Part shown: positions 55,254 to 64,000 of the stretch, piece after piece
How the letters are laid out: each line of letters opens with the position of its first letter
Position numbering within the stretch: position 1 is the first letter of the stretch
Assembly: GCA_003194525.1 (NCBI GenBank)
Contig: NBIV01000208.1
Span: forward strand, 85,967-149,966
Source of the DNA: Gracilariopsis chorda
Taxonomy: Eukaryota > Rhodophyta > Florideophyceae > Gracilariales > Gracilariaceae
Direction of reading: 5' to 3'
Length of the DNA: 64,000 nt
Notes under the pieces: model-generated
What the model saw: the letters and a program-made list of their open reading frames with translations, nothing else
What the model was told of the DNA's origin: nothing
The model's database searches: none
Made by a program: the position numbers and the translations under genes

Positions 55254-55269
55254 TATCCCCCCCCTTAAG
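55254..55269 (-). other. Polypurine tract of element 2
   Basis: On the minus strand CTTAAGGGGGGGGATA stands immediately before the LTR start TGAAGTGC. In LTR retrotransposons this RNase H-resistant tract primes plus-strand DNA synthesis. Its position fixes the LTR as the 3' LTR and the orientation as minus. Confidence 0.85.
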
Positions 55270-55310
55270 ACGGGAAAACAACCGCGGACGCGGAGGATTC
55301 CCAGACGAAA

Positions 55311-57098
55311 ATGGGTGATAAAAGCGCGTGCTTTGTCTCCGGTTCTCCGGTAAATCCCTCTGCACCAGAGTCATCAAGCACACAAACGACAACAACAGCC
55401 ACCCTCCAAAAGGGAAAAATGAACGACGACAACAATATCAACAACCACAGCCAACCTCTGAGACTTCTCGGGCGATACAACACCGGTTTCCGGTCAGTTC
55501 CCCTGCCTCAGGGCGATCGAAATCCGGTACAACCGGGGAATATGGCTGCTGCTGCCGACCATCCCTTCGCATTACCACCTTCGGTGGTGTCCTCCGGAAC
55601 CACTCCGGTGTCCAACTGGCCAACCTACAACACCCTGGTGGGGCTCAACCCGATGAATCGGAACCACGCGTCGCGCCTGCGCCTTGCCCCGTGGTTTCAC
55701 CCGGTCGCTGTCCTCAATGAGGGATTGGTCACCGCTTATGCGGATGGTTCAGACACCCTTCCGGGGGATCTGCCCAGAGCAGTCACCACATCGTGGGATT
55801 GGCGTCACCGGATTGCGATTCCGCGTCACAACCTCCGAAGAAACTCGGGCGAGACCGTCACTGCGGCACAGACCGCGTTGACGCGCATGGCGTATCAACG
55901 GCAGAGCCGGGCTCCATTCGATGTACTGGTCCCACCGGAGTTTGGCTTTGACGTCAGCTACTTCCGCACTCGCGGGGAGATTGGGTACGGCGAGAACCTG
56001 TTCCGCCTCGAGACCCTCGCTTGGAGGAATTTCCCCGCAGCGCGGCAAGAAGCCCTTTGCTGGGAGCGACCGATTATTCGGGCGGAGTTCAGGTACCTTC
56101 CCCGGCAATACCGGTCCAACTTTCTCCAAAACTTCATCCGCTACGAGCGGCGTTGGCGATCCCGATTCGGGTATTTTATCCCGTATCAGAACGTGGAGAT
56201 AGAGCGGATTGCGCCGCCTCACCGACTAGGTCGGTATGTAGCACTCCCCGAGTGGTGGCGCTTCCATGAAGCCTGCCGGGGGTGCTACATAGAACTCCCG
56301 CCGGTACTTACGTACCTCGGTTCGCTGCTCACGCAGGATCCCCGGTCGGGGTTGTGGTCCGTAGTGGTTACGGAGTGGGCGGCCCGCAGTGCGGCTTATA
56401 TCCTCAACGAGGCGTACGACCAGTATCGTCTCTGGTTCCTTCAACCGCGTGTGCAGGCAGCGATCCGAAACCTGGATCTTCGCATCCCCCTTGGGGGCCA
56501 GGCCAACAATGAAAAGGTCCTCCAATTACTTGGGTACATCGACAGCGTTAGCTGGAGTGAGGTCCCGCTGGAGCAAAGAGGTCGTCTGGATGGCGGTAGC
56601 GGTAACACCGGTGGTCCGGGACTCGGTAGAAACACCGCCCTTGCGGGGGATTTTATCTACTTCGACCCCTGGGAGTTCCGGGAAATTTCCTCCGAGGAGG
56701 CGCGCGAGCTTCGCGATACGCCCCGGCATGTGCCGGAAGACCACCCGGTGGGGTACGTCGATTCCGACGACTACTACCGCGCATACGGCGGGGATGACCC
56801 AATGGTCGATAACGAACCGGAAGAACCCGGGGAGATGGACGTAGAGGAAACCGGCGCTAGCGCGGAAGCTTTCCCAGAGGGGGCATCTCCGGCCGAGCCG
56901 GCTGCTGACCCTTCGGCGGCAAGTGCCGGACCTTCTATCCCCAGCGGGGTGACGGCGAATGAAAACGAAATCATCGCACGTTTCCTCCAGGGTGCCGGTC
57001 TTAGCGCTGCCGAGGTATCGGGGGATGTCACCACCATGGCGGACGCGTTGGCCTACCGCCTTGCTGGGGGTTACGCCCCGGACGATGGGGGTGAGTGA
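55311..57098 (+). CDS. Intact antisense ORF of element 2 (595 codons, unknown family)
   Basis: Starts 57 bp inside the 3' LTR with a good context (AAAATGG) and runs to TGA 57096-57098 without interruption, opposite in direction to gag-pol. Residues 1-50 are Ser/Thr/Asn-rich. Residues 100-390 look globular, with many Trp, Tyr and Arg (TSWDWRHRIAIPRHNLRR, EFRYLPRQYRSNFLQNFIRYERR). 420-595 are acidic and Pro/Ala-rich, with FLQGAGLSAAEVSGDVTTMA near the end. No known family is recognised. Antisense ORFs between pol and 3' LTR are known in some plant Gypsy lineages. It is the only long undamaged frame of this element. AATAAA follows at 57186. Confidence 0.75.
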   Translation: MGDKSACFVSGSPVNPSAPESSSTQTTTTATLQKGKMNDDNNINNHSQPLRLLGRYNTGFRSVPLPQGDRNPVQPGNMAAAADHPFALPPSVVSSGTTPVSNWPTYNTLVGLNPMNRNHASRLRLAPWFHPVAVLNEGLVTAYADGSDTLPGDLPRAVTTSWDWRHRIAIPRHNLRRNSGETVTAAQTALTRMAYQRQSRAPFDVLVPPEFGFDVSYFRTRGEIGYGENLFRLETLAWRNFPAARQEALCWERPIIRAEFRYLPRQYRSNFLQNFIRYERRWRSRFGYFIPYQNVEIERIAPPHRLGRYVALPEWWRFHEACRGCYIELPPVLTYLGSLLTQDPRSGLWSVVVTEWAARSAAYILNEAYDQYRLWFLQPRVQAAIRNLDLRIPLGGQANNEKVLQLLGYIDSVSWSEVPLEQRGRLDGGSGNTGGPGLGRNTALAGDFIYFDPWEFREISSEEARELRDTPRHVPEDHPVGYVDSDDYYRAYGGDDPMVDNEPEEPGEMDVEETGASAEAFPEGASPAEPAADPSAASAGPSIPSGVTANENEIIARFLQGAGLSAAEVSGDVTTMADALAYRLAGGYAPDDGGE

Positions 57099-57185
57099 AC
57101 CCTCTAGTCTAGTTTCCTGGTTCTTCTTTCCCTGGCTATGCCAGTTAGTGTAGCGTAGTATTGTGGGGAGCTAGCTGCTCCCTTG

Positions 57186-57191
57186 AATAAA
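57186..57191 (+). terminator. Candidate polyadenylation signal for the antisense ORF
   Basis: AATAAA lies 88 bases after the antisense stop codon, in a 190-bp gap before the end of pol on the other strand. It would give the antisense transcript its own 3' end. The assignment rests on position and sequence only. Confidence 0.45.
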
Positions 57192-57289
57192 CTTTCCCGT
57201 TTAGAACGGTGCTTCTCGGTTGAGTTCCCCGTCTTCGACGGACTTTGCCTTGTTATCCTTTCCTTTCGCTCTCCGCTCGCGCGGCAACG

Positions 57290-59737
57290 TTACCCAACTT
57301 GGGCATTAACCAGCGTGGCTGGGGTTGCAGTTCCCGTTTGACGGTGGTATCGCAGGACCTGCGACCGTGGGAGGTGTTCGATTGGCTCCCACGTATCCCC
57401 ACTGGGGTCATACCCGTACCAGCGGACGCAGTATTGTAGAATACCATCCTGGTCCCAGGTGTGTCCGACAAGTCGGTCTACTACGAACTCTCGTTCGTAG
57501 ACCTGCCGGCCGTGCCGGGTGGTGGTTGTAATCCCTGGCGAGGGTTGCCCGCGGTGCGGTATAATGTCCCTTAGCAGGGTGTTCGGCGATAACTCCGACG
57601 TTGCCGTGCGCTGTCCTAGTGGCCGCTGCTCATGCGGGAAAATATCCCTCAAGAGGGTGTGTGGTGTCACGGTTTTCACCGGCAAGTCATTCCCCATTGG
57701 GGTGTCGTTGTTCCCGTCTTCACGGTAGGCCGGGCGAACCGCCAGTCGGCGGGGGACTTGGGCTCCGCCTTCGCGGTTGAGCTCACGAACCGCGAGTTTG
57801 CGGGAAGATGACTGCTCCTGCGGGATCGGCATTTCCACAATCCCCTGGGGGGTCCCGTGCGACACGGTGATTGGGTGGCAAACCGCCTCCCTGGCAGGCG
57901 CACGAGCGCTTTGCACCATACGTTCCGGCGATGCCGTGGTGTCCCCGGCTACTGACGGGTTGCCTGGGGTTAACTCCGGTACACCGGTATTTTGGTCAAA
58001 ATTCTCCTCTGGGGGGTGCCGGGCAGGTGCCGATGACACCCTTTTCAGGGGAATTGCCGCTAAGCGCAGTGCACCATCTCCGTGAGGAGGAGCAGCGTCC
58101 GGTACGACCGGTTTCGAGCGTGCGATGGCGCGCGTTATTCCCGAGTTCCTCGGTTCTTCGCCGCAGCGATGCGGGGGTTGGCGCAAATTATTCCCCGTAG
58201 CGGGGGCTTTGATTCCGTCAACGACGGGAGGCGTTTCCGGTGCTTGCGAGCCAGGGCTTAAAGCTTCGACTGCAGCTTGGCCGCCTTTTTCCCCAAGAGG
58301 GGTGTGGGTATTCCCCTGTGAGGCCGGCGTATCTGGGCGCCCCTTCTCCGCAGGGCGCGGGTCTGATCGACCTGATTGAACCGCTTCCGCGGGGACTTCC
58401 GCCAACGGCGGCTTCGAGGCATCGGGCGATTGCCTTTCTGCTGCTGCGGTATTGGATTGAGGCTTCTCGTTTTCCCGTGACAAACGGTGTATTTGCCGCT
58501 TTTGCGGGGCCTGCGCGTCTGGTTCCTGTTTCACAGCACTGCCCGGGAACGGGGGATTAGTGTCGCGTGACATACTCCATGCTCCACGGTCAGTGTTCCG
58601 TATGTTACGGTGTGTTTCCCGTTGCGACGGCGATATCGTTCCTCGAAAACGAGTGTTCCCCTCCCCCTCCTTAGTCGGAGCGGCGGGATAAGGGATAAAA
58701 TTCCCCGCCTGGCGGGTATAGATGCGCGCCAGTGGGGCAGACGTGGTAGGGGCGGGCGCTGAGGGGCCCGAATTACCCGGCTGAGCCGGTGAGTCCGACA
58801 GAGTCGGTAGGTCTGAGAGTCCCCGGCTGGGGTTTGGTAGTACCGTAGGTCTAGTACTCCCAGATGGTTCCGGTGTTGCAGAGTCCGTAGAAACGGGGTT
58901 GTCTGGATCCAGGACTACCTCTGACGAGGGAGGAGGGGCAAGGACAACACGATCACGGGAAATCCGTTCGTGCGTGTCGCCCATCTCTACCACGACAGTG
59001 TCGGTGTTAACAGAGATGACCTTGAAGGGTCCATCCGCCACAGGCGAGAGTTTGTGACGCTTCTCCCGTTCTGGGTTGTAGTATTCCTTCCTGATGAAGA
59101 CGTAGTTATTTGCCCGAATCGGGGGGGTCTTTCCTCGCAAGCGAGCGTCAAAATTCCGCTTGTAAGCGGCTTGGGCCCGTGCCATAGACTTCCACGCAGC
59201 GGGGACCAGCTTGGAAAGCCATTGCTTCCATTGCTGCCGGTAGATACCCACAGATGGGAAATTGTCCAAGGTAGCTTGGGGTTCCAGCGCCACAGGCGGG
59301 GGTGTTCTAGATAGAACTAACTCGAATGGCGAAACTCCGGTAGTCCGGTGTACCTGCGTATTGTACGCGTAGGTTACCGCATCAGCGTAGAGATCCCAAT
59401 TCGTTGGGTGGTCAGCGACGTAGGAACGTAACGCCGCGAGTAACGTCCGGTTAAACAGTTCAACTTGCCCATTACACTGGGGGTGGTATGTAGTCGTGAA
59501 CAAGTTCTTGACATCCAGGATGCGACAAACATCCTGGAAGAACTTGCTCACGAACTGCTTCCCGTTGTCAGAGAGCACCTCTACAGGGGGACCGTAGACA
59601 AAAATCCAGTGCGTCACCAGAGCCTGGGCCACCGTGAGAGCGGTTATCCTCCGAAGAGGGACAGTCCGTACCAGCTTAGAAAAGCGGTCGGTAATGACAA
59701 GTAGAAACTTGTTTCCACGTTTCGTGGTGAGTAAACG
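57290..59737 (-). pseudogene. Integrase core, Pro/Ser-rich tail and chromodomain of element 2
   Basis: The frame is open from about 59737 to 57290 (ATG 59632). The integrase core has EVLSDNGKQFVSKF (second Asp) and HPQCNGQVELFNRTLL (Glu), both intact. PLSPVADGPFKVISV is the C-terminal barrel. A tail of about 500 residues, rich in Pro, Ser and Thr and likely disordered, follows. The chromodomain is at the very end (REFVVDRLVGHTWDQDG, CVRWYGYDPSGDTWEPIEHL). A tail of this length is unusual for a chromoviral integrase. The frame is separated from the first part of integrase by one frameshift near 59738. Confidence 0.88.
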
Positions 59738-60398
59738 GTCCGAGAATATCGATCGCGATAAACTCGAGCGGCGCCCTTGCGGGGAATAGTTTCATCTTCT
59801 TCGCATTTTTGCGGAGTTTGACGCGATTCTTCGCGCATTCGCTACAAAACCGCACAGTTGCGTAGCAATCCACCGCCATTGCGGGCCAATAGAAATCCCT
59901 TCGCAGGGTTAGGTAGAGTTTCCTCCCACCTGGGTGACCTCCAATGGGGGCGTAGTGTGATAGATGTAACACCCACGATTGCAGGGAATGTGGTACCACA
60001 ATCTGTGGGCGGGCTTCGACCTTTCTTACGAGGTAGCCTTTGTCGTTTACCCCGAAAGGGAGATCTTCACCACCGTTGATACGGGCACGAATTCTCGTAC
60101 AGAATGGGTCGCCGAATTGTTCTCGGATCATTTCTTCCGGTGATACCGGTACAAAGTTTCCCGGTAACGGGTTCTCAGATTTATCTCGCGATGCGAGTAG
60201 TTCGTCAAAATCAGCATCCTCGTCCCAGGTTTCTGGCCTAGCCTCGACGGCATGTTCCGGATCATCCGGGTCTATGGCCATGAAACATGGGACTTCATCA
60301 TCCTCCGTTGGGAGTGCTTCCCCACTTGTGGGTAACCGCGATAAAAGCGTCGGCCTGGGTGTTCTGCGCACCCTTTTTATAAATGACTTGAAAGTCAT
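59676..60398 (-). pseudogene. Integrase N-terminal domain of element 2
   Basis: 240 codons. After an acidic linker (DDPEHAVEARPETWDEDADF) comes the HHCC zinc-binding domain (HLSHYAPIGGHPGGRKL and CSECAKNR), then the core start FIAIDILGPF with the first catalytic Asp. The final codons are out of frame: the next frame carries on with the integrase core. The start of this frame overlaps the RNase H frame by about 100 bp (a frame change near 60340). Confidence 0.85.
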
Positions 60399-60933
60399 AT
60401 TCCGCGAGGCGGAGTCTCCAGCGCATGAGGCGTCCCGACGGGTCGGAGATATTCATCAACCACCTCAATGAGGAATGATCCGTGTACACGGTGAAGTGAA
60501 TTCCCATAAGGTAGGGGCGCAGAGTGGACATCGCCCATACGACGGCGAGGGACTCTTTCTCCGATACGGAGTAGTTCCGCTCATGAACATTGAGTGAACG
60601 TGACCAATAACCAATTGGATGTCGTTCCCCTTCGGGGGTGGTTTGAAAAAGAGCACACCCGACTTGGTAGTCGCTCGAGTCCGTATCTACGGAGTATGGC
60701 AACCCAAGTTTTGGGAGATGTAGGATTGGTGCTGATGTGACAGCCTCCTTTAAGGAGTTAAAAGCTTCCGATTGCTCGGGCGTAAATGTTCCCAGTTTTG
60801 GGGGGTTCCCCTTTCGCAACAACGCGTTCAGGGCGCTGCAGTATCCGAAAAGTTCGGGATAAACCGTCGATAGACGTTGACCAGCCCAGAAAGGAGCGCA
60901 GTTCCGTTTGAGTACGGGGTTCTTTCGCCTCAA
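60298..60933 (-). pseudogene. RNase H region of element 2
   Basis: 211 codons. The RT connection (FTPEQSEAFNSLKEAV) leads to RNase H with PYSVDTDSSDYQVGCALFQ, HERNYSVSEKESLAVVWAM, HFTVYTDHSSLRWLM and a QADAF end. The typical DSS/E/D residues are visible. The upstream junction to RT (60934-61045) contains stops and a frame change. Confidence 0.85.
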
Positions 60934-61045
60934 CGAGGGATTTGACTCGAGCTTTCTAGATCGCTAACCGTCCAGGACGGATAATGTGACCCAGATACTT
61001 CTCAGTATCTGTGAAAAACTCGCATTTCCTCAACTTGAGGGTAAT

Positions 61046-61958
61046 TCACGCACCGCGGAGTACGGTCAGCACGTCTCGGACGTGAGTGAGATGGTCGTCC
61101 AACGAGTTGGAGAAGATGATAATATCGTCAAGGTAGACCAGACAACTCCGCCACTTAAAGCGGTTGAGTAGAATATCTACTGCACGCTGAAAGGTGGCGG
61201 GGGCGTTGGTTAACCCAAATGGCATCCGCTTGAAGCGGTACGTTCCTGCATGGCAGGTGAATGCGGTTTTGTCGCGATCCTCCTGTCTGACAGGTACTTT
61301 GCCAATATCCCCAATTGGCATCAAGGGCCGTGAACACGGTGGCGTCTCCAAGGGAGTCAATGCACTCATCCATAAGAGGGATGGGGTACGTGTCCCTAAC
61401 AGTCACGGCATTGAGCCGGCGGTAGTCGACACAGAACCTCCAGGTTCCGTCGGCCTTCAAAGCCAGTACAACTGGGGATGCCCAGGGTGATTTGAGCGGG
61501 CTCAATCACCCCTGCGCGGAGCATCTTGTCCACTTGGGATTGCTCCTCTTCCCGAGCTTTCGGACCTGCCTGTAAGGGGGTTGTGCAACCGGTCGCGCAC
61601 CGGGGATTAAATCGATCCGGTGTTCCGTTGCATTAATCTCGCCAAGCGAGCCATCCCACATTGTGGTGAATTCCCGTAACATAGTACGGAGTTTGTCGCG
61701 GTGCGACTCTGGCACGTGGCTGAAGTTCAGCGCTTCAAGTGCTTTTTCCGGATCAATCCGGTCGTTGCTCGATGGAGCATTGTCCTGTGGAACAGGTGTG
61801 GTTCGCAATTCCAATTCCGAGTTACTCGGTATGTTCGACGCTGAAGTAGCGGTTTCCTCCCCCTCCTTAGACTTGACGTCTTCGGACGGCGAGGCGAACT
61901 CCTCAGAAGAGGTGGTAACTCCGAGTACATCGGCGGCTGTCATCGTTGTTGGCAGCAT
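61046..61958 (-). pseudogene. Reverse transcriptase of element 2
   Basis: From 61958 the frame holds the pre-RT linker and TEHRIDLIPGARPVAQPPYR, then two small compensating shifts near 61500-61560. 61505-61310 carries SPWASPVVLALKADGTWRFC and VDYRRLNAVTVRDTYPIPLM. After a further shift, 61369-61046 carries KMPFGLTNAPATFQ-like sequence and the catalytic YLDDIIIFS, intact here, unlike in element 1. At least three indels make it non-functional. Confidence 0.88.
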
Positions 61959-62322
61959 TCCATAGGATGGGGGTTACACTCCAATTACTTGGTGTTTGAC
62001 CAGATACTGGGGGTGTTTGCCAAGGTTGGCAACCAATATCCGGAAAGGGACATCCGGGAAATGGAGACAATTCCATTAGCCAGCGCCAGCTGGGATTTCT
62101 CGTACAACGAGGCGAGGGGTTGGTATAACCCGAAGACCGTGTTGACGGGAATTTACCTGCACCCAGACTTGGGACTCAGCCGGTATAGAAACCGAGGCAG
62201 CGACGCAAAGCTTGGTGGACTCGCGGGACGCGGGCGGTGGTTCCTGCGCAGCAGGGAGCGGAACTTGTTTCCGAGAGGACCGCTTTAGCGGGCGGCGAAC
62301 AATCGGAACCGACGATCCGTCG

Positions 62323-62650
62323 TCAAGTTCTACACGCCTGAGGCGGGCCTGATTGCGTCGACAAATCTGTCGCAGTAATCACATCCCAGTATGACTGGTG
62401 CTGCAATGAACGGCAAAAGATGAAGTCCAACTTTACCACAGAGGTACCACAAGTCTCACGACGAGGTCCACTGTGCCCACGTTTGTAACGGATTGTTGTT
62501 CTCATCCGAAATGTCGGGGACCGCGTCAGAGCGGATACGCGACCGCACAAGCGGGGTAACAATGATTCCACAACAAAGTTGGGGCTGCACCTGTATCCAG
62601 GACGGTGAGAAACCTCACCATAAACTGGGGGTCAAGGCCAAGGTCGGCAT
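62323..62650 (-). pseudogene. Aspartic protease remnant of element 2
   Basis: The minus-strand translation near 62600 contains FLTVLDTGAAPTLLWNH, the DTGA active-site loop of retropepsins. About 70 codons later, in another frame, comes PVILGCDYCDRF, the second conserved glycine motif. Frames change at least once. Bases 61959-62322 and 62651-62869 are degraded connecting sequence. Confidence 0.65.
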
Positions 62651-62869
62651 AGACCTTATAGTTGCGCTGGCCAAGACCAGGACTCTACCGGGAATCCGGG
62701 GATTTTTACTCCGTATCCACGGGGCGACGCAACACACCGAGGTGCGCAGAGTCCGCGTCAGCGGTGTCTTTCCTCGAGAGGATTTTCACCGGGGAGCGAG
62801 GCGAGGACGCCTCGGGCGCCAAAAGCCTCGTTCTTGAGGACGCCTCTCCCAAAGGGGAGACTCCCTCAG

Positions 62870-63970
62870 TTAGTTTTCCGCCGTCGGCGGTGGGTTGGTT
62901 TCCTCGACAACGAGTGCTTCATCCCGTTGACGGGGGTTTCTCCGCAAAAGCGGGGGTTGCAACGGATGGTTGCGTGATCTCCCGAATCGGGTGTATGAAG
63001 CTTGCCGCGCACGCGTGGTCTGTGGTAGGGCGTGGGAAAAGTCCGTTTTAGCACGGAGGTAGGAAGCCGTCGGGACGGAACGTTTCTCCTCTGGAGTGAG
63101 GGCCTCATAATTTGCCACCACCTTGGCCATATTCTTCAGTGAACAAATACACTGAGGAGAGGTATGGCCATGGGCATAGCACAGGTGGCAAATGAGAGCC
63201 AGCACCGCGACACGCGGATTATTATTCCGAGTATCGGGAGAAGCGAACCGCAGGGCGGGTGTCAGTTTATCCAGGCCGTTGATAACGGGATTGACCGTTT
63301 GAAAACGGGAGTCGTTGGGGTTGAACCCGACTGTTACCACCGTATAGAACGGGATCTTCTGTTCCCGTATCATGGGTCATCTCCGTCGTTGACGGCAACT
63401 CACTGGTGGGTATCGACACCCATCCCCCTGCGCTAAATGCACGGTATCAAATCCCTGTCCAGGGTTCCCATCCGCAGTGAGCGGGAGTGAGGAAGCTTCA
63501 CTTTCCAGCATCAACGCCTTGGCGGATTTAGACCGATTGTTCGGAGTTCTTGCACGAAGTGCATCCCCTTCCGCTCGAGCGTGTTGGACCAGCTCGAGGT
63601 AGGTGATCCTCCGCTTATCCTCCCGATAACGGGTAACTAAACCCCGGATTGCCGGGTCAAGACCATCGATGAACATGGTGCAGCGCTCCCCAGCGGGGTA
63701 TACATTACCACATCTGTGGAAAGCCTTGTTAAAGCGCACCGAGTAATCGGTCTCGGTCTCTCCAGCACGCTGGCGTGTATCTTGCAAAGCGAGGATAGCC
63801 TGCTGAATAGCGGGTGTTGGTGGCGTAGGAGCGCAGAAGATACTGCACAGCCTCCGGCCAGCAAGTAACTCCTCCCTCGGAGGCGCGAGAAGATCCTCTG
63901 ACAGAGGTGTATTGGTCCTCCGCCACTCCCCGTAAGAAATACGGTAAAGCCAAATAGGCTTGTCCCTCAT
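62870..63970 (-). pseudogene. Gag of element 2 (one in-frame TGA)
   Basis: A single frame with TGA at 63377-63379; it is open past 63970 towards the window edge. The capsid part has QQAILALQDTRQRAGETETDYSVRF-type sequence, matching Retrotrans_gag. After the TGA the nucleocapsid part contains CHLCYAHGHTSPQC, a perfect CX2CX4HX4C zinc knuckle, then LTPEEKRSVPTASYLRAK. The TGA falls between capsid and zinc knuckle, as one of the stops does in element 1. The coding DNA is also full of CC..GG mini-palindromes. Confidence 0.85.
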
Positions 63971-64000
63971 TCATACCGAGGATATCGGCCTCCGCTACAA

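Larger units (their letters stand above)
54426..64000 (-). mobile_element. Ty3/Gypsy chromovirus with antisense ORF (element 2), 5' end beyond the window
   Basis: The minus-strand order is gag (63970), nucleocapsid, protease (near 62600), reverse transcriptase (61958-61046), RNase H (60933), integrase (60398 to about 58900), Pro/Ser-rich tail and chromodomain (57500-57290). A plus-strand 595-codon ORF, the polypurine tract (55254-55269) and the 3' LTR (54426-55253) follow. The G-run immediately inside the LTR on the minus strand confirms the orientation. Pol has at least five frame changes. The internal DNA, like the LTR, is dense in CCNN-loop-NNGG mini-palindromes. The 5' LTR is outside, so age cannot be estimated. 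Confidence 0.9.

Noticed and set aside
1-64000. tRNA, rRNA, CRISPR array or bacterial replication origin
   Set aside because: None seen by eye on either strand; the hairpin arrays in the LTRs lack the identical direct repeats of CRISPR.

Overview
This is a gene-poor, transposon-packed stretch of a eukaryotic nuclear genome. It contains Ty3/Gypsy chromovirus retrotransposons, Helitron Rep/PIF1-helicase remnants, a TNP2 (CACTA/EnSpm-type) DNA transposon, and a complete-looking PIF/Harbinger element with a two-gene layout. Open frames are long, introns are few or absent, and elements are nested. This would suit a florideophyte red alga (Chondrus-like genomes are rich in such islands), but the organism is an inference: no host marker gene, rRNA or tRNA gene was seen.

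Layout. 1-3,670: a single C2H2 zinc-finger gene (1016-2404) among non-coding DNA. 3,671-8,998: a complete but decayed Ty3/Gypsy chromovirus on the minus strand, with 309-bp LTRs and a GTGAC target duplication. About 9,370-11,970: a truncated Helitron Rep on the minus strand. 13.2-14.2 kb: a dispersed composite repeat that returns at 53.2-54.4 kb. 14.3-21.7 kb: a second decayed Helitron (PIF1 helicase plus Rep) containing two LTR insertions (15092-15973; 17305-18100 with TSD CGTAG). 22.1-33.4 kb: a GC-rich block with a TNP2 transposase, two large accessory genes and a divergent gene, studded with palindromes centred on CGATCG. 33,846-42,196: a PIF/Harbinger element with 21-bp terminal inverted repeats and a TAA target duplication. 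It holds a Myb/SANT-like gene, a transposase, a nested solo LTR (TSD GAAAT) and host-like gene pieces. 42.3-51.0 kb: a cluster with a zinc-finger protein, a coiled-coil protein, a SET-domain protein, a beta-class DNA methyltransferase (DPPY) and unknown ORFs. 51.3-51.9 kb: a Helitron N-terminal scrap. 54,426-64,000 (runs off the window): a second chromovirus on the minus strand with an intact 595-codon ORF on the opposite strand between pol and the 3' LTR.

How it works together. Most units are mobile elements at different stages of decay. In many genes the reading frame is preserved but broken by one to four in-frame stops that could each be a single transition. This points to mutational silencing of fairly young copies, or less likely to recoding. 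Two signals are not explained by ordinary annotation. The LTR family at 17.3, 35.6 and 54.4 kb and its internal region consist largely of closely spaced mini-palindromes of the form CCNN-loop-NNGG, with compensatory changes between copies. The TNP2 block carries about 18 CGATCG palindromes, many extended to 12-14 bp. Removing the Harbinger insertion makes the TNP2 block and the SET/DNA-methyltransferase cluster adjacent, so they may once have formed one large chromatin-modifier-bearing transposon.
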